NCBI GenBank assembly: GCA_937975235.1
Contig: CALJUZ010000001.1
Location: forward strand, 1-64,000
Reading direction: 5' to 3'
DNA length: 64,000 nucleotides
From: CALJUZ01 sp003387805
GTDB lineage: Bacteria > Bacillota > Limnochordia > Limnochordales > ZCTH02-B6
Shown here: piece by piece, positions 18,511 through 28,271 of the stretch
Layout: every line of letters begins with the position of its first letter
How positions within the stretch are numbered: the stretch's first letter is position 1
Translations under genes and position numbers: made by a program
The notes under the pieces: generated by a model
What the model was told of the DNA's origin: nothing
Databases searched by the model: none
What the model saw: the letters and a program-made list of their open reading frames with translations, nothing else

Positions 18511-19313
18511 CGCGCGGGCGTGGCCGCCGCTGCCGCATCCTGTTGGCCGGCACCCTGGTTCTGACGCTCGCGGCCATGCCGGCCGCGCCCGGGCGGACCG
18601 CTCCGGTGGAACCGCTGCAGCATGCGCCGTCGCGGGCAGGGGAGTGGGGCTTTGAGGCGGCGGCGACGGTAATCCCTTTCGGGCGCCGGCTGCCGGTGCC
18701 GGACGGATCGGGCGGGCAGACGACGCAGACGCACCTGGAGTACGGGGCGGGACTTTCCGTCGCGGCGTCCTATACCGTCACCGACGCGTGGACGGTGTCG
18801 CTGTCCGCGGCTGCCGACGGATCGGCCGTGCGCGGCGGGCCGTCGGCGGGCTGGCGGTGGGAAGGCGGGCCGCTGCGGGCGGGATTGGGCGCACAATGGC
18901 GGCTCGGCGGCTGCGGACCGGTGCGGCACCGGCTCGCGCTGGATGCGGACTTCGGCGAGGCCGTGGTGTTCGGGCTGGCGTGGCGGGCCGACGCGGTGCG
19001 GGACCCGGTGGTGCTTTCGGGCGGCGCGGGGATTGAAATGGCGGCCGGTTCCGGCGCGCCGGCGGCGGCGTCGTTTTCGCTGGGCCTGGGATTTGTGGCC
19101 AACGACCACGTGAGCATGGCGGTGTCCGCGCGCCACCGGCTGCCGCCGGCCCCGGACGGCCTGCCGTACAGCGGCCTGACGGCGGGCGTATACTATTCCC
19201 CCGGGCGGGACGGCCGTCTCACGTGGGGGTTTGAGACGACGCTGCATGTGCAGGGCCCCGACGTGCGGGCGGGCTTCGGCGTGTCGCTGTCCCTGGCGGC
19301 CGGCCCGCGGTGA
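18507..19313 (+). CDS. putative outer-membrane beta-barrel protein
   Basis: Encodes 268 residues from ATG 18507, with GGAGGTGGG six bases upstream. A signal peptide (about 1-32, ending near GRTA) is followed by roughly 230 residues of alternating polar and hydrophobic stretches separated by Gly/Asp/Pro turns (for example LEYGAGLSVAASYTV, WTVSLSAAADGSA, ASFSLGLGFVA, VSMAVSARHRL, LTAGVYYSPG). The chain ends in strand-like VRAGFGVSLSLAAG. This is what a transmembrane or porin-like beta-barrel looks like; no cytoplasmic enzyme motif is present. It overlaps the C39 peptidase gene, an arrangement reminiscent of FapD/FapF. I recognise no exact family. A soluble beta-rich secreted protein is the alternative. 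Confidence 0.6.
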   Translation: MTRGRGRRCRILLAGTLVLTLAAMPAAPGRTAPVEPLQHAPSRAGEWGFEAAATVIPFGRRLPVPDGSGGQTTQTHLEYGAGLSVAASYTVTDAWTVSLSAAADGSAVRGGPSAGWRWEGGPLRAGLGAQWRLGGCGPVRHRLALDADFGEAVVFGLAWRADAVRDPVVLSGGAGIEMAAGSGAPAAASFSLGLGFVANDHVSMAVSARHRLPPAPDGLPYSGLTAGVYYSPGRDGRLTWGFETTLHVQGPDVRAGFGVSLSLAAGPR

Positions 19314-19316
19314 GGC

Positions 19317-19353
19317 CGCCGGGCCTGGCCGGCGCTGCCTGCCGGGCCCGGCG
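19317..19353 (+). terminator. candidate terminator hairpin after the beta-barrel gene
   Basis: A 9-bp perfect stem (19317-19325 with 19345-19353) with a 19-base G+C-rich loop lies directly after the stop codon at 19313. No T-tract follows, so the call rests on position. Confidence 0.4.
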
Positions 19354-19457
19354 CAGGAGTCGGCGGCGCCGGAGCCGAACCATGGGTAGGCGACGAATAC
19401 AACGATGTCACGTCCTTTGTCTTTCACGGCAAAGGAGGTGAGGAGGACGCTTTCGAG

Positions 19458-20543
19458 GTGAAAATCGGTCTTCTTGGTTTGCCGGCCGCCGGCAAGTCCA
19501 CGCTGCTGCGCCTGCTAACGAAAGGCGAGGCGGGCGGGCCGGGCAAGGCGAGCATCGGCGTGGCCCCGGTGCCGGACGCGCGCGTGGACAAGCTGACGGA
19601 AATTTACAAGCCCCAGCGGACGGTGTACGCGCAGCTGGAGTGTACCGAACTGCCGCCGCTGCAGCTGCAGCAGCAGGGAACGGGGGCGGCGCCGGGCGGC
19701 GTCAGCGCCCAGCAGCTGGCCGAGGCTTTGCGCCACATCGACGCCGTGGTGCTGGTGGTGCGGGCTTTTTCCTCGGCCCACGTGCCCCACGTGCTGGGGG
19801 ACGTCAGCGCCCTGCGCGACGCGCAGATGTTGTATGAAGAGCTGCTGCTGATGGACTGGTCGCTGGTGGAGACGCGGCTGGAGCGGCTGCGGGAAGCCCG
19901 CAAGAAAGGTTTGCGCCACGACGAGGAAATCGCCCTGTTCGAGCGCCTGCAGCCGGAGCTGGAGGCCGGGCGGCCTTTGCGGGCGCTGGAGTTTACCAAA
20001 GACGAAGCGGCGCTGCTGCGGGGCTACTCGTTCCTTACCACCAAGCCCATGGTGCTGGCCGTCAACGTCGACGAAGAGCAGCTCCGGCAGAGGGCTTTTG
20101 ACGGCGCCGAGGAGCTGGCCGCCTGGGCCCGGGAGCGGGCCGTTCCCATGGTGGAGGTCGCGGCCCTCATCGAGGCGGAGATCGAGGAGCTGCCGCCGGA
20201 GGAGCAGGCCGCGTTCCTGGAGGATCTGGGGCTGGAGCAGCCGGGCGTCGCGCGCCTGGCCCGTTCGGCCTACGAGGCGCTGGATCTAATCTCGTTTTTC
20301 ACCGCGGCCGAGCGGGAGGTGCGGGCGTGGACGGTGCGCCGCGGCACGGGCGCCCGGGAGGCGGCCCGGGTCATTCACTCGGACATTGAACGGGGCTTCA
20401 TCCGCGCGGAAGTCGTCCACTTTGACGACCTGGTGCGCGAAGGCAGCATGGCGGCCGTCCGCGAGAAGGGCCTCCTGCGCCTGGAAGGAAAAGACTACGA
20501 GGTCAAGGACGGAGACATCATCCATTTCCGCTTCAACGTTTGA
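19458..20543 (+). CDS. ychF: redox-regulated ATPase / ribosome-binding OBG-family protein YchF
   Basis: Encodes 361 residues from GTG 19458, downstream of AAAGGAGGTGAGGAGG. The P-loop is GLPAAGKST (residues 7-15). In place of the GTPase NKxD motif it has NVDE (about 206), the substitution that gives YchF/OLA1 proteins ATP rather than GTP preference. A C-terminal TGS domain is shown by GAREAARVIHSDIERGFIRAEV and the final KDGDIIHFRFNV. It binds ribosomes and influences translation and stress response. The GTP-type switch region is divergent from E. coli YchF, so close functional equivalence is inference. Confidence 0.9.
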   Translation: MKIGLLGLPAAGKSTLLRLLTKGEAGGPGKASIGVAPVPDARVDKLTEIYKPQRTVYAQLECTELPPLQLQQQGTGAAPGGVSAQQLAEALRHIDAVVLVVRAFSSAHVPHVLGDVSALRDAQMLYEELLLMDWSLVETRLERLREARKKGLRHDEEIALFERLQPELEAGRPLRALEFTKDEAALLRGYSFLTTKPMVLAVNVDEEQLRQRAFDGAEELAAWARERAVPMVEVAALIEAEIEELPPEEQAAFLEDLGLEQPGVARLARSAYEALDLISFFTAAEREVRAWTVRRGTGAREAARVIHSDIERGFIRAEVVHFDDLVREGSMAAVREKGLLRLEGKDYEVKDGDIIHFRFNV

Positions 20544-20576
20544 CGAAACGGGGCGGGCGGGAGGCGCAGGACGCGT

Positions 20577-20783
20577 TTGAACCATTTCGTGCTGGAGAAC
20601 AAAATTTTTCCCCGGCTCGCGCAGACCCTGCGCGACGCCGGGGAAGTGTGCGTTGACTTTGAACTGGCCCCGTACTTCGCGCACTACGTAATGCGCCATC
20701 ACTTCGAGCTGTGGACGCTGCTGGAGCAGCAGCTCCATCCCACCGAAGACCTGCAGGCCCGCTTCTATCTCCGGAGCCGCTAG
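20577..20783 (+). CDS. small hypothetical protein (68 aa)
   Basis: A 68-residue frame begins at TTG 20577, ten bases after GGGAGGCG and 33 bases after the ychF stop. It is mixed alpha-helical, rich in His, Phe and Leu near the C-terminal half (YFAHYVMRHHFELWTLLEQQL), with one Cys and no signal peptide. I recognise no family. Position, binding site and third-base G/C preference support a real gene co-transcribed with ychF. Confidence 0.55.
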   Translation: MNHFVLENKIFPRLAQTLRDAGEVCVDFELAPYFAHYVMRHHFELWTLLEQQLHPTEDLQARFYLRSR

Positions 20784-20837
20784 CCCGCGGCCACGGGGCC
20801 TGCGGGCCGACGCCGAAGCCGCGGGGAGGTCCGAAGG

Positions 20838-20867
20838 CGCGAGGCGGGGCCAAGGCCCCGCCTCGCG
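20838..20867. terminator. bidirectional terminator hairpin between ychF unit and transketolase
   Basis: A perfect 13-bp stem (20838-20850 with 20855-20867) with a CAAG loop stands between converging transcription units and starts 55 bases after the small gene's stop. It ends six bases before the transketolase stop. There is no T-tract on either strand. Confidence 0.6.
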
Positions 20868-20872
20868 TGTGT

Positions 20873-22867
<1,995 letters not shown>

Positions 22868-22896
22868 GGCAATGATCTCCTTCCGTGGTCATTGTG

Positions 22897-23787
22897 TCAC
22901 AGGAAGACGCGGTCGATAAGCAAAGCCACGAACCACAGCGCCAGGTAGAAGATGGAGAAGATGAACACGTCGCGCGCCGACTCCCGGGATTTGTCCTTCA
23001 GCAGCTTCCACGCCTTCTGCAGAAAAACGAGGGTCACCGCCATGCCGCCCGCCAGGAAAATGACGCCGGCGAAATCGATGAGGTAAAAGGCCAGGGTCAG
23101 CGGCACCAGCAGCGCGGTATAAATGAAAATCTGCTTGCGGGTTTCGTCGTGGCCCCGCACCACCGGCAACATGGGCACGCCCGCGCGCGCGTAGTCCTCC
23201 GAGGCCAGCAGCGCCAGCGCCCAGAAGTGGGGCGGCGTCCAGAGGAAAATGACCAAGAACAGCAGCCACGCGGGCAGGGCCACCGTGCCCGTGACGGCCG
23301 CCCACGCGATGAGGGGCGCGACCGAGCCCGCTGCGCCGCCGATGACGATGTTCTGCGGCGTCCGGCGTTTGAGGAACAGCGTGTACACGCAGACGTAGAA
23401 CAAAATGCCGGACAGGGCGATGACCGCGGCCAGCGCGTTGGTGGTCGTCCACAGCAGCGCCACCGACGCCACGCCCAGCCCGATGCCGAACATCAGCGCT
23501 TCGTTGGGCGTCACTTTGCCCGCGGGAATGGGGCGGGTGCGGGTGCGTTTCATGATCTGGTCGATGTCGCGGTCAAAGTACATGTTCAGCGCGTTGGCCG
23601 AGCCCGACGCCATGGCCGTGCCGAGCACGGTGGTCACCACCAAGCCCGGCGAGGGCATTTCGCCCGGAATGACGAACAACGTGAGAAAGCCGGTCACCAG
23701 GACAAGGAGCATAATGGTGGGCTTGGTCAGCGCCAGGAAATCGCCGGCGGTGCGGCGGACGGTGGGATTGGTTGCGACCTGAGCCAT
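22897..23787 (-). CDS. ctaB: protoheme IX farnesyltransferase (heme O synthase)
   Basis: Encodes 296 residues with about eight or nine membrane helices. It belongs to the UbiA prenyltransferase superfamily: the first Asp-rich motif NALNMYFDRDIDQIMKRTRTRPIPAG is characteristic, followed by WTPPHFWALAL and a second acidic region SEDYARAGVPMLPVVRGHDETR. It converts heme B to heme O, the precursor of heme A for the caa3 oxidase encoded at 12712-16685. Heme A synthase (ctaA) is not in the window. Confidence 0.96.
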   Translation of the reverse strand: MAQVATNPTVRRTAGDFLALTKPTIMLLVLVTGFLTLFVIPGEMPSPGLVVTTVLGTAMASGSANALNMYFDRDIDQIMKRTRTRPIPAGKVTPNEALMFGIGLGVASVALLWTTTNALAAVIALSGILFYVCVYTLFLKRRTPQNIVIGGAAGSVAPLIAWAAVTGTVALPAWLLFLVIFLWTPPHFWALALLASEDYARAGVPMLPVVRGHDETRKQIFIYTALLVPLTLAFYLIDFAGVIFLAGGMAVTLVFLQKAWKLLKDKSRESARDVFIFSIFYLALWFVALLIDRVFL

Positions 23788-23826
23788 GGGACAACATCAC
23801 TTCCACTTCTGCAAAATGCTGCCGCC

Positions 23827-23849
23827 GGGACGGGCATGGTGCCCGTCCC
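23827..23849 (-). terminator. candidate terminator hairpin after the HNH gene
   Basis: A 10-bp perfect stem (23827-23836 with 23840-23849) with a 3-base loop lies in the 115-base gap between the HNH gene stop and the ctaB start. It has no adjacent T-tract on the minus strand, so it could also be a leader hairpin of ctaB. Confidence 0.4.
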
Positions 23850-23902
23850 CGGCGTTCAAGCCTAGACGTGCGGGTGGCCGCCCCGGGCGGCGGCCCTTCG
23901 GG

Positions 23903-25645
23903 CTAGGACGCCGCCAGGGACGCCTCCTCCGAACAGCTGACGATGCGGTCGCCGTCCACCGTGACGACGAACCGACTGCCGTTTTTCGACACCAGCAGGC
24001 GCCCGTCCTGGTCCGGCACGCCTTTCTGCAAGAGCGGCAGCAGCGCCATGGCCACCGCCAGCGGGCTGGTCCGTCCGAAGCGGCTCAAATACCATACGTA
24101 CGCATCGGGCGAAAGGGCGTGAATCATGTGGACCAGGTGCACCGTGCGGCGCCGCCCCCGTTCCTCCACCAGCACGGAGCGCCCCTCCCAGTCCAGCAGC
24201 CGGAACGTGCCTTTGCGGCCTTCGGCTTCGGCCAAAAGCCGGCCCTTGCTGGTCGCGCCCGCCGCCGACGCCCGCGGCAGCTGCTCGATGGTGCGCAGCG
24301 TCGCGGTGCGGGCCGCCCAGTGGGCCTCCCTGGCTCGTGCCTGCAGCGCCGTGAGGGTGTCGGCCTGCACCGCCTCCAGCCACGCGGGGTCGGCCTCCAC
24401 GGCCTCGGCCGGCTTGGCCGCCGGGGCGGGCTGCTCCTCGGCCGCAGCCTTTTGCCGGCCGGCGGCCGGGCCGGCCGCCCCTTCGTCGGCGCCTGCGGCG
24501 CCGTCGGCGGGCGGGGTCGCCGCGGCTGCTTTCCCGCTCGCGGGGTCTTGGGCGCCGGCTTTGGCGGCGGCGCCCGGGGGCTTGGCCCGCGCGGCGCCTT
24601 TGTCGGCGGCCGCCTGCTCGTCCGCCGCGGTCTTCGCGGAGGCGGCGGCTTCCGGAGTGCCTTTCGCCCGGGAAGCCTCCCGGGCGTCGGCGGCTTTCGC
24701 CGCCGGAGCGGCCTTCGCATCCTTCTTGCCGCCGGAGCCGTTCTTATGGGCGCTGCGGGACCCGTCGCCGGCCGCGGCCGCCTCCAGGGTGGCCGCCACC
24801 GGCGCGGGCACGTCCACCGGCTGGGCCTGGAACGCGCCCGTCGTCACCGCCGGCCGGCCGCGCCGCACGCCGCCCCGGCCGTTGCGGGCCCGCCGCGGAA
24901 CGCGCCCGTACCAGCCCGCGGCTTCCGCGCCGGGCTGCGGGAAAAACGGCGGGTACTGCTCCGGCAGCGCGTTGCCTTTCAGCTCGTTGCAGGAACGGTG
25001 GGCCAGCTGGACGTTGGCCAAAGCGTCCGGCCCGCCCTGGCTGACGGGGATGACGTGGTCCTGCGTCGCTTCCTCCAGCGAGGCGATGGGCCCGCCGCAC
25101 AAGCCGCACACCAGCTCCAGGCCGCGCACGTGCACCAGGATGCGCTTGCGGGCTTCGCCGTGGGGAATGACCCAGTGCCCGCTAGGGTGGGCGTTCAGGT
25201 AGCCGCGCTCCAGCGCCTGCTGAATTTCCTCGGGCGTCATGAGGCCCTCGATGAGGCGCAGGGTGGAATGGTACACCATGACGGCGTCGTCCCACCACGG
25301 CAGCGTGCCCGGCAGCGTGCGCTTGTTCAGCGTTACCCAGCGGGCCGCCAGGCGGGACGTCCCGCGGGGCAGCGTGCCCGGATGAATTTTAGCTAAATAA
25401 CCGATGAGGGCGTGGCGCCGGGCGGCCGGCGGCTCGTCTTTGCCCAGCCACGCCTCGCAGCCCTGCATCTCGCCCACGGCCAGCACGTCGCTGACCCAGG
25501 TGAGGTCGCCGGCTTCGTTGCGGAGAAATATCGTATCGCCCACGTTCAGGCCTTTGCCCGGCGGCACCAGCAGCACCCGCTGCTGATCCGCCACGGGCAC
25601 GGACGTGGCGAAAAATGTCGAGTCCAAAAGGACGTGTACGCTCAA
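23903..25645 (-). CDS. HNH endonuclease-domain protein with long Ala/Lys/Pro linker
   Basis: Encodes 580 residues from the TTG ending at 25645 (GGGAGG upstream). The N-terminal 170 residues are a compact domain I do not recognise. The HNH module spans about 178-228: Cys180-x2-Cys183, then DH at 196-197, Asn211, His216, Cys219 and Lys223, so zinc and catalytic positions are intact. Residues of about 286-421 form a low-complexity linker made almost only of Ala, Lys, Pro, Glu, Asp and Gly. The last 160 residues form a second unrecognised folded domain. No methylase, integrase, intron or toxin partner is adjacent. It likely cuts or nicks DNA, but its purpose is unknown. Confidence 0.8.
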   Translation of the reverse strand: MSVHVLLDSTFFATSVPVADQQRVLLVPPGKGLNVGDTIFLRNEAGDLTWVSDVLAVGEMQGCEAWLGKDEPPAARRHALIGYLAKIHPGTLPRGTSRLAARWVTLNKRTLPGTLPWWDDAVMVYHSTLRLIEGLMTPEEIQQALERGYLNAHPSGHWVIPHGEARKRILVHVRGLELVCGLCGGPIASLEEATQDHVIPVSQGGPDALANVQLAHRSCNELKGNALPEQYPPFFPQPGAEAAGWYGRVPRRARNGRGGVRRGRPAVTTGAFQAQPVDVPAPVAATLEAAAAGDGSRSAHKNGSGGKKDAKAAPAAKAADAREASRAKGTPEAAASAKTAADEQAAADKGAARAKPPGAAAKAGAQDPASGKAAAATPPADGAAGADEGAAGPAAGRQKAAAEEQPAPAAKPAEAVEADPAWLEAVQADTLTALQARAREAHWAARTATLRTIEQLPRASAAGATSKGRLLAEAEGRKGTFRLLDWEGRSVLVEERGRRRTVHLVHMIHALSPDAYVWYLSRFGRTSPLAVAMALLPLLQKGVPDQDGRLLVSKNGSRFVVTVDGDRIVSCSEEASLAAS

Positions 25646-25762
25646 ACTGAAAAGGCCTCCCTCGGGTGCGGCCGAGAATGCACGCACTGCACCCCGTCTA
25701 TTATACAGGATAGTTTCGAAAGATCCCAGGGAATGGTGACCATGCCCTTTTCGCCCGGCTCA

Positions 25763-25771
25763 TGGTACAAT
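25763..25771 (+). promoter_or_regulatory. candidate fumC promoter (extended -10)
   Basis: TGG followed by TACAAT (25766-25771) forms an extended -10 element about 145 bases before the fumC start. I see no good -35. On the opposite strand a perfect TATAAT (25705 down to 25700), with TG directly before it, may serve the divergent HNH gene. Confidence 0.45.
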
Positions 25772-25915
25772 GCGGTTGGTGTGCCCGCGGCCGGGGAGCA
25801 GGCCGCCGTCTCGGGCGGTTTAGGATAGAGGCGCAACGTGAAGGATGGACCGACGGATTTAGAGAAGAGACGTCGTTTGGACTCGTCTCTCGAATTCCCT
25901 GGAGGTGTACGAGCG

Positions 25916-27307
25916 TTGTCGGTACGTATCGAGAAGGACTCGATGGGTGAAGTGCGCGTTCCCGCCCACGCCTACTACGGGGCGCAGACGCAGCGGGCCG
26001 TGGACAACTTCCAGATCAGCGGGCTGCGCATGCCGCGGGAGTTCATCCGCGCGCTGGGCATCGTCAAGTGGGCGGCGGCCCGGTCCAACGAATCGCTGGG
26101 CCTGCTGGACCCCAAGCTCTCCGCGGCCATTCAGCAGGCGGCCGACGAAGTCATCGAGGGCCAATGGGACGATCACTTTCCGGTTGACATCTTCCAAACC
26201 GGCTCCGGCACGTCGACGAATATGAACACCAACGAGGTCATCGCCAACCGGGCCATTGAAATCTTGGGCGGGACCATCGGCAGCAAGAGCCCGGTGCACC
26301 CCAACGACCACGTCAACCGGGGTCAGTCCAGCAACGACGTCATTCCCACCGCGCTGCACGTGGGCATCATGGAGGTCATCGACAACCTGACCTTGCCGGC
26401 GCTGGAACAGCTGCACGCCTCTTTGGCCAAGAAGGCGGAAGAGTTCCACCACGTGCTCAAGATCGGGCGCACGCACCTGCAGGACGCGACGCCCATCCGC
26501 CTGGGCCAGGAGTTCTCCGGCTATGCCCGCCAGATCGAGCTGGGCATCGAGCGCGTCAAGGCGGCGCGGGCCGGGATGCTGGAGCTGGCGCTAGGCGGCA
26601 CCGCGGTGGGCACCGGCATCAACACGCACCCCGAGTTCGCCCGGCGGGCCATCAAGGAGATTGCCGAGCGCACGGGCATCCCGTTCGTGGAGGCGGTCAA
26701 CCACTTCGAGGCCCAGGCCAACCAGGACTCCATGGTGTTCATGAGCGGCGCCCTGCGCACCGTCGCCACGTCCATGATGAAGATCGCCAACGACATCCGC
26801 TGGCTGGGCTCGGGCCCGCGCGCGGGCATCGGCGAGCTGAAGATCCCGTCGCTGCAGCCCGGGTCGTCCATCATGCCGGGCAAAGTGAACCCGGTCATCC
26901 CGGAAGTGGTCGTGCAGGTGGCCGCGCAGGTGACGGGCAACGACGCGGCGGTCAACATCGGCGGCCAGTGGGGACAGCTGGAACTTAACACGATGCTGCC
27001 GATGATGGGGTATAATTTGTTGCAGTCGGCCAAACTGGTCGGCACCGCGGCCAAGGCGTTCGCGGAAAAGACCATCGACGGCCTGGAGGCGGACGAGGAG
27101 CGGTGCGCGGCGCTCATCGAAGGCAGCCTGGCGCTGGTGACGCCGCTGGCCACCCGCATCGGCTACGACAAGGCCGCGGCCATCGCGTACGAGGCGTACA
27201 ACACGGGCCGCACGGTGCGGGAAGTGGCCATGGAGCAAGGCGTGCTGCCGGAGGACGAGCTCGCGCGCATTCTCGATCCGGCCGCCATGGTCGAGCCGAA
27301 AGGATGA
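25916..27307 (+). CDS. fumC: fumarate hydratase class II
   Basis: Encodes 463 residues from TTG 25916, eight bases after GGAGGTG, giving the normal class II length. It interconverts fumarate and malate in the TCA cycle without an iron-sulfur cluster. Motifs: YYGAQTQRA near residue 23, TGSGTSTNMNTNEV, HPNDHVNRGQSSND, IGRTHLQDATP, and the superfamily signature GSSIMPGKVNP (about 319-329) with the catalytic Ser. A very strong family match. Two small unknown genes follow. Confidence 0.97.
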   Translation: MSVRIEKDSMGEVRVPAHAYYGAQTQRAVDNFQISGLRMPREFIRALGIVKWAAARSNESLGLLDPKLSAAIQQAADEVIEGQWDDHFPVDIFQTGSGTSTNMNTNEVIANRAIEILGGTIGSKSPVHPNDHVNRGQSSNDVIPTALHVGIMEVIDNLTLPALEQLHASLAKKAEEFHHVLKIGRTHLQDATPIRLGQEFSGYARQIELGIERVKAARAGMLELALGGTAVGTGINTHPEFARRAIKEIAERTGIPFVEAVNHFEAQANQDSMVFMSGALRTVATSMMKIANDIRWLGSGPRAGIGELKIPSLQPGSSIMPGKVNPVIPEVVVQVAAQVTGNDAAVNIGGQWGQLELNTMLPMMGYNLLQSAKLVGTAAKAFAEKTIDGLEADEERCAALIEGSLALVTPLATRIGYDKAAAIAYEAYNTGRTVREVAMEQGVLPEDELARILDPAAMVEPKG

Positions 27308-27313
27308 TGACTT

Positions 27314-27649
27314 TTGGATTACGCGGCCAAGCGTTCGCACGTCATCGGCGTCCTGGACGCGGTCCGGCGGAAGACCAATGATCCGGTCTACGCCAAAGCG
27401 CTGCAGCGCGTGACGTCCATCGCGGTCTGGGTCGTGGACCAGAACCGGTACAAGCCGGAAGTGTCGGCCCGTCAAATGCTGGAGCAGGTCCTGCACGAGA
27501 TCGACTTGTACCGGCAAAAAATGTTCATCGACGGCTTCGGCGACGCCGGGTTCCATGACGCCGTGGTGCGGGCCAAGGAACTGGTCATCGACGCGTTCCA
27601 AGAGCTCATCGACAAGGAAGAAGAAGCGGCCGAGAAGGCGTCGGTGTAA
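27314..27649 (+). CDS. hypothetical alpha-helical protein (111 aa)
   Basis: Starts at TTG 27314, six bases after the fumC stop, with AAAGGA upstream. The 111 residues look wholly helical and cytoplasmic, with evenly spread charges (VIGVLDAVRRK, QRVTSIAVWVVDQ, RAKELVIDAFQELIDKEEE). There is no cysteine cluster, signal peptide or membrane segment. I recognise no family. Close spacing argues for co-transcription with fumC. Confidence 0.75.
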   Translation: MDYAAKRSHVIGVLDAVRRKTNDPVYAKALQRVTSIAVWVVDQNRYKPEVSARQMLEQVLHEIDLYRQKMFIDGFGDAGFHDAVVRAKELVIDAFQELIDKEEEAAEKASV

Positions 27650-27696
27650 GGCGGTCGGCACCGCCCAAACCATCCATGTTTCAGACCATGTCGTCG

Positions 27697-27752
27697 CGCA
27701 GGGCCCTCGCGGATCTTTCCGGGCGCGGCCGCGCCGGCCGCGGGGCCCTGCG
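27697..27752 (+). terminator. long stem-loop after the fumC unit
   Basis: CGCAGGGCCC (27697-27706) is exactly complementary to 27743-27752, enclosing a second G+C-rich hairpin (GGCGCGG/CCGCGCC). It lies 47 bases after the 111-aa gene. T residues follow only loosely (CTTTGGTGTCTTT). It may terminate the fumC transcript. Confidence 0.4.
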
Positions 27753-27808
27753 GCGGCGTCTTTGGTGTCTTTCCTGAGTTTAGAACAGTATTGCGGGGGG
27801 GTATGTGT

Positions 27809-28060
27809 GTGAAGGTGCAGATTCCCGGCCGGCCGCAGCTGCTGGGCAATACGCCGGAGGAAATCCTTGAAGGGCTGATGGAGCTGGGTTTCATGGACCC
27901 GCCGTCGTCGTCGCCCGAAAGCTACGTGGAGCATCTGGCCGGCCAGCTGTCGTCCCGTTTCGGCGTCGAGGTGGACCGGGACGGCGACCTGGCCGACCGG
28001 GCCGAGGCCGTCATCTACGCGCTGGCGTCGGTGGGCCAGCTGGACGTGCTGGAAGACTGA
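27809..28060 (+). CDS. hypothetical protein (83 aa)
   Basis: Starts at GTG 27809, seven bases after a run of G that serves as binding site; in-frame ATG 27803 is the alternative. The 83 residues are acidic and cytoplasmic, with a small N-terminal region (KVQIPGRPQLLGNTPEEILEGLMELGF) and an ending LDVLED. I recognise no family. A strong terminator follows directly, which supports a real gene. Confidence 0.65.
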   Translation: MKVQIPGRPQLLGNTPEEILEGLMELGFMDPPSSSPESYVEHLAGQLSSRFGVEVDRDGDLADRAEAVIYALASVGQLDVLED

Positions 28061-28084
28061 CGGTTCCGCGCATTGGCCTCTAGG

Positions 28085-28135
28085 CCATGGACGCGCTGAC
28101 CGCTGCGCGGCGGTCAGGCGGCCATGGTCTTTTTT
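28085..28135 (+). terminator. rho-independent terminator
   Basis: A two-part stem (CCATGG 28085-28090 with 28122-28127; CTGACCGC 28096-28103 with 28110-28117) is followed by TCTTTTTT (28128-28135). It lies 24 bases after the 83-aa gene and insulates the DNA-repair operon downstream. Confidence 0.9.
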
Positions 28136-28271
28136 GTGTCGGAGCTTCCGGCTCGGTCCGGCGCGGCCGCCGGGCGCGGCCGGCCCGGTTTTGCCGGCCC
28201 GGCGCAGGGACCGGGGGGCGCCACGGCGAAAACAGCTCAAACGGATGTTTGCTTCGTCGGAGGCGCAGGCG

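Noticed and set aside
24126..25202. A 358-codon plus-strand frame opposite the HNH gene
   Set aside because: It is the antisense of the Ala/Lys/Pro linker and has no binding site; the minus strand carries an intact HNH motif.
23903..25645. HNH gene as part of a restriction-modification, intron or phage-packaging unit
   Set aside because: No methylase, reverse transcriptase, terminase or portal gene is nearby, and neighbours are housekeeping genes.
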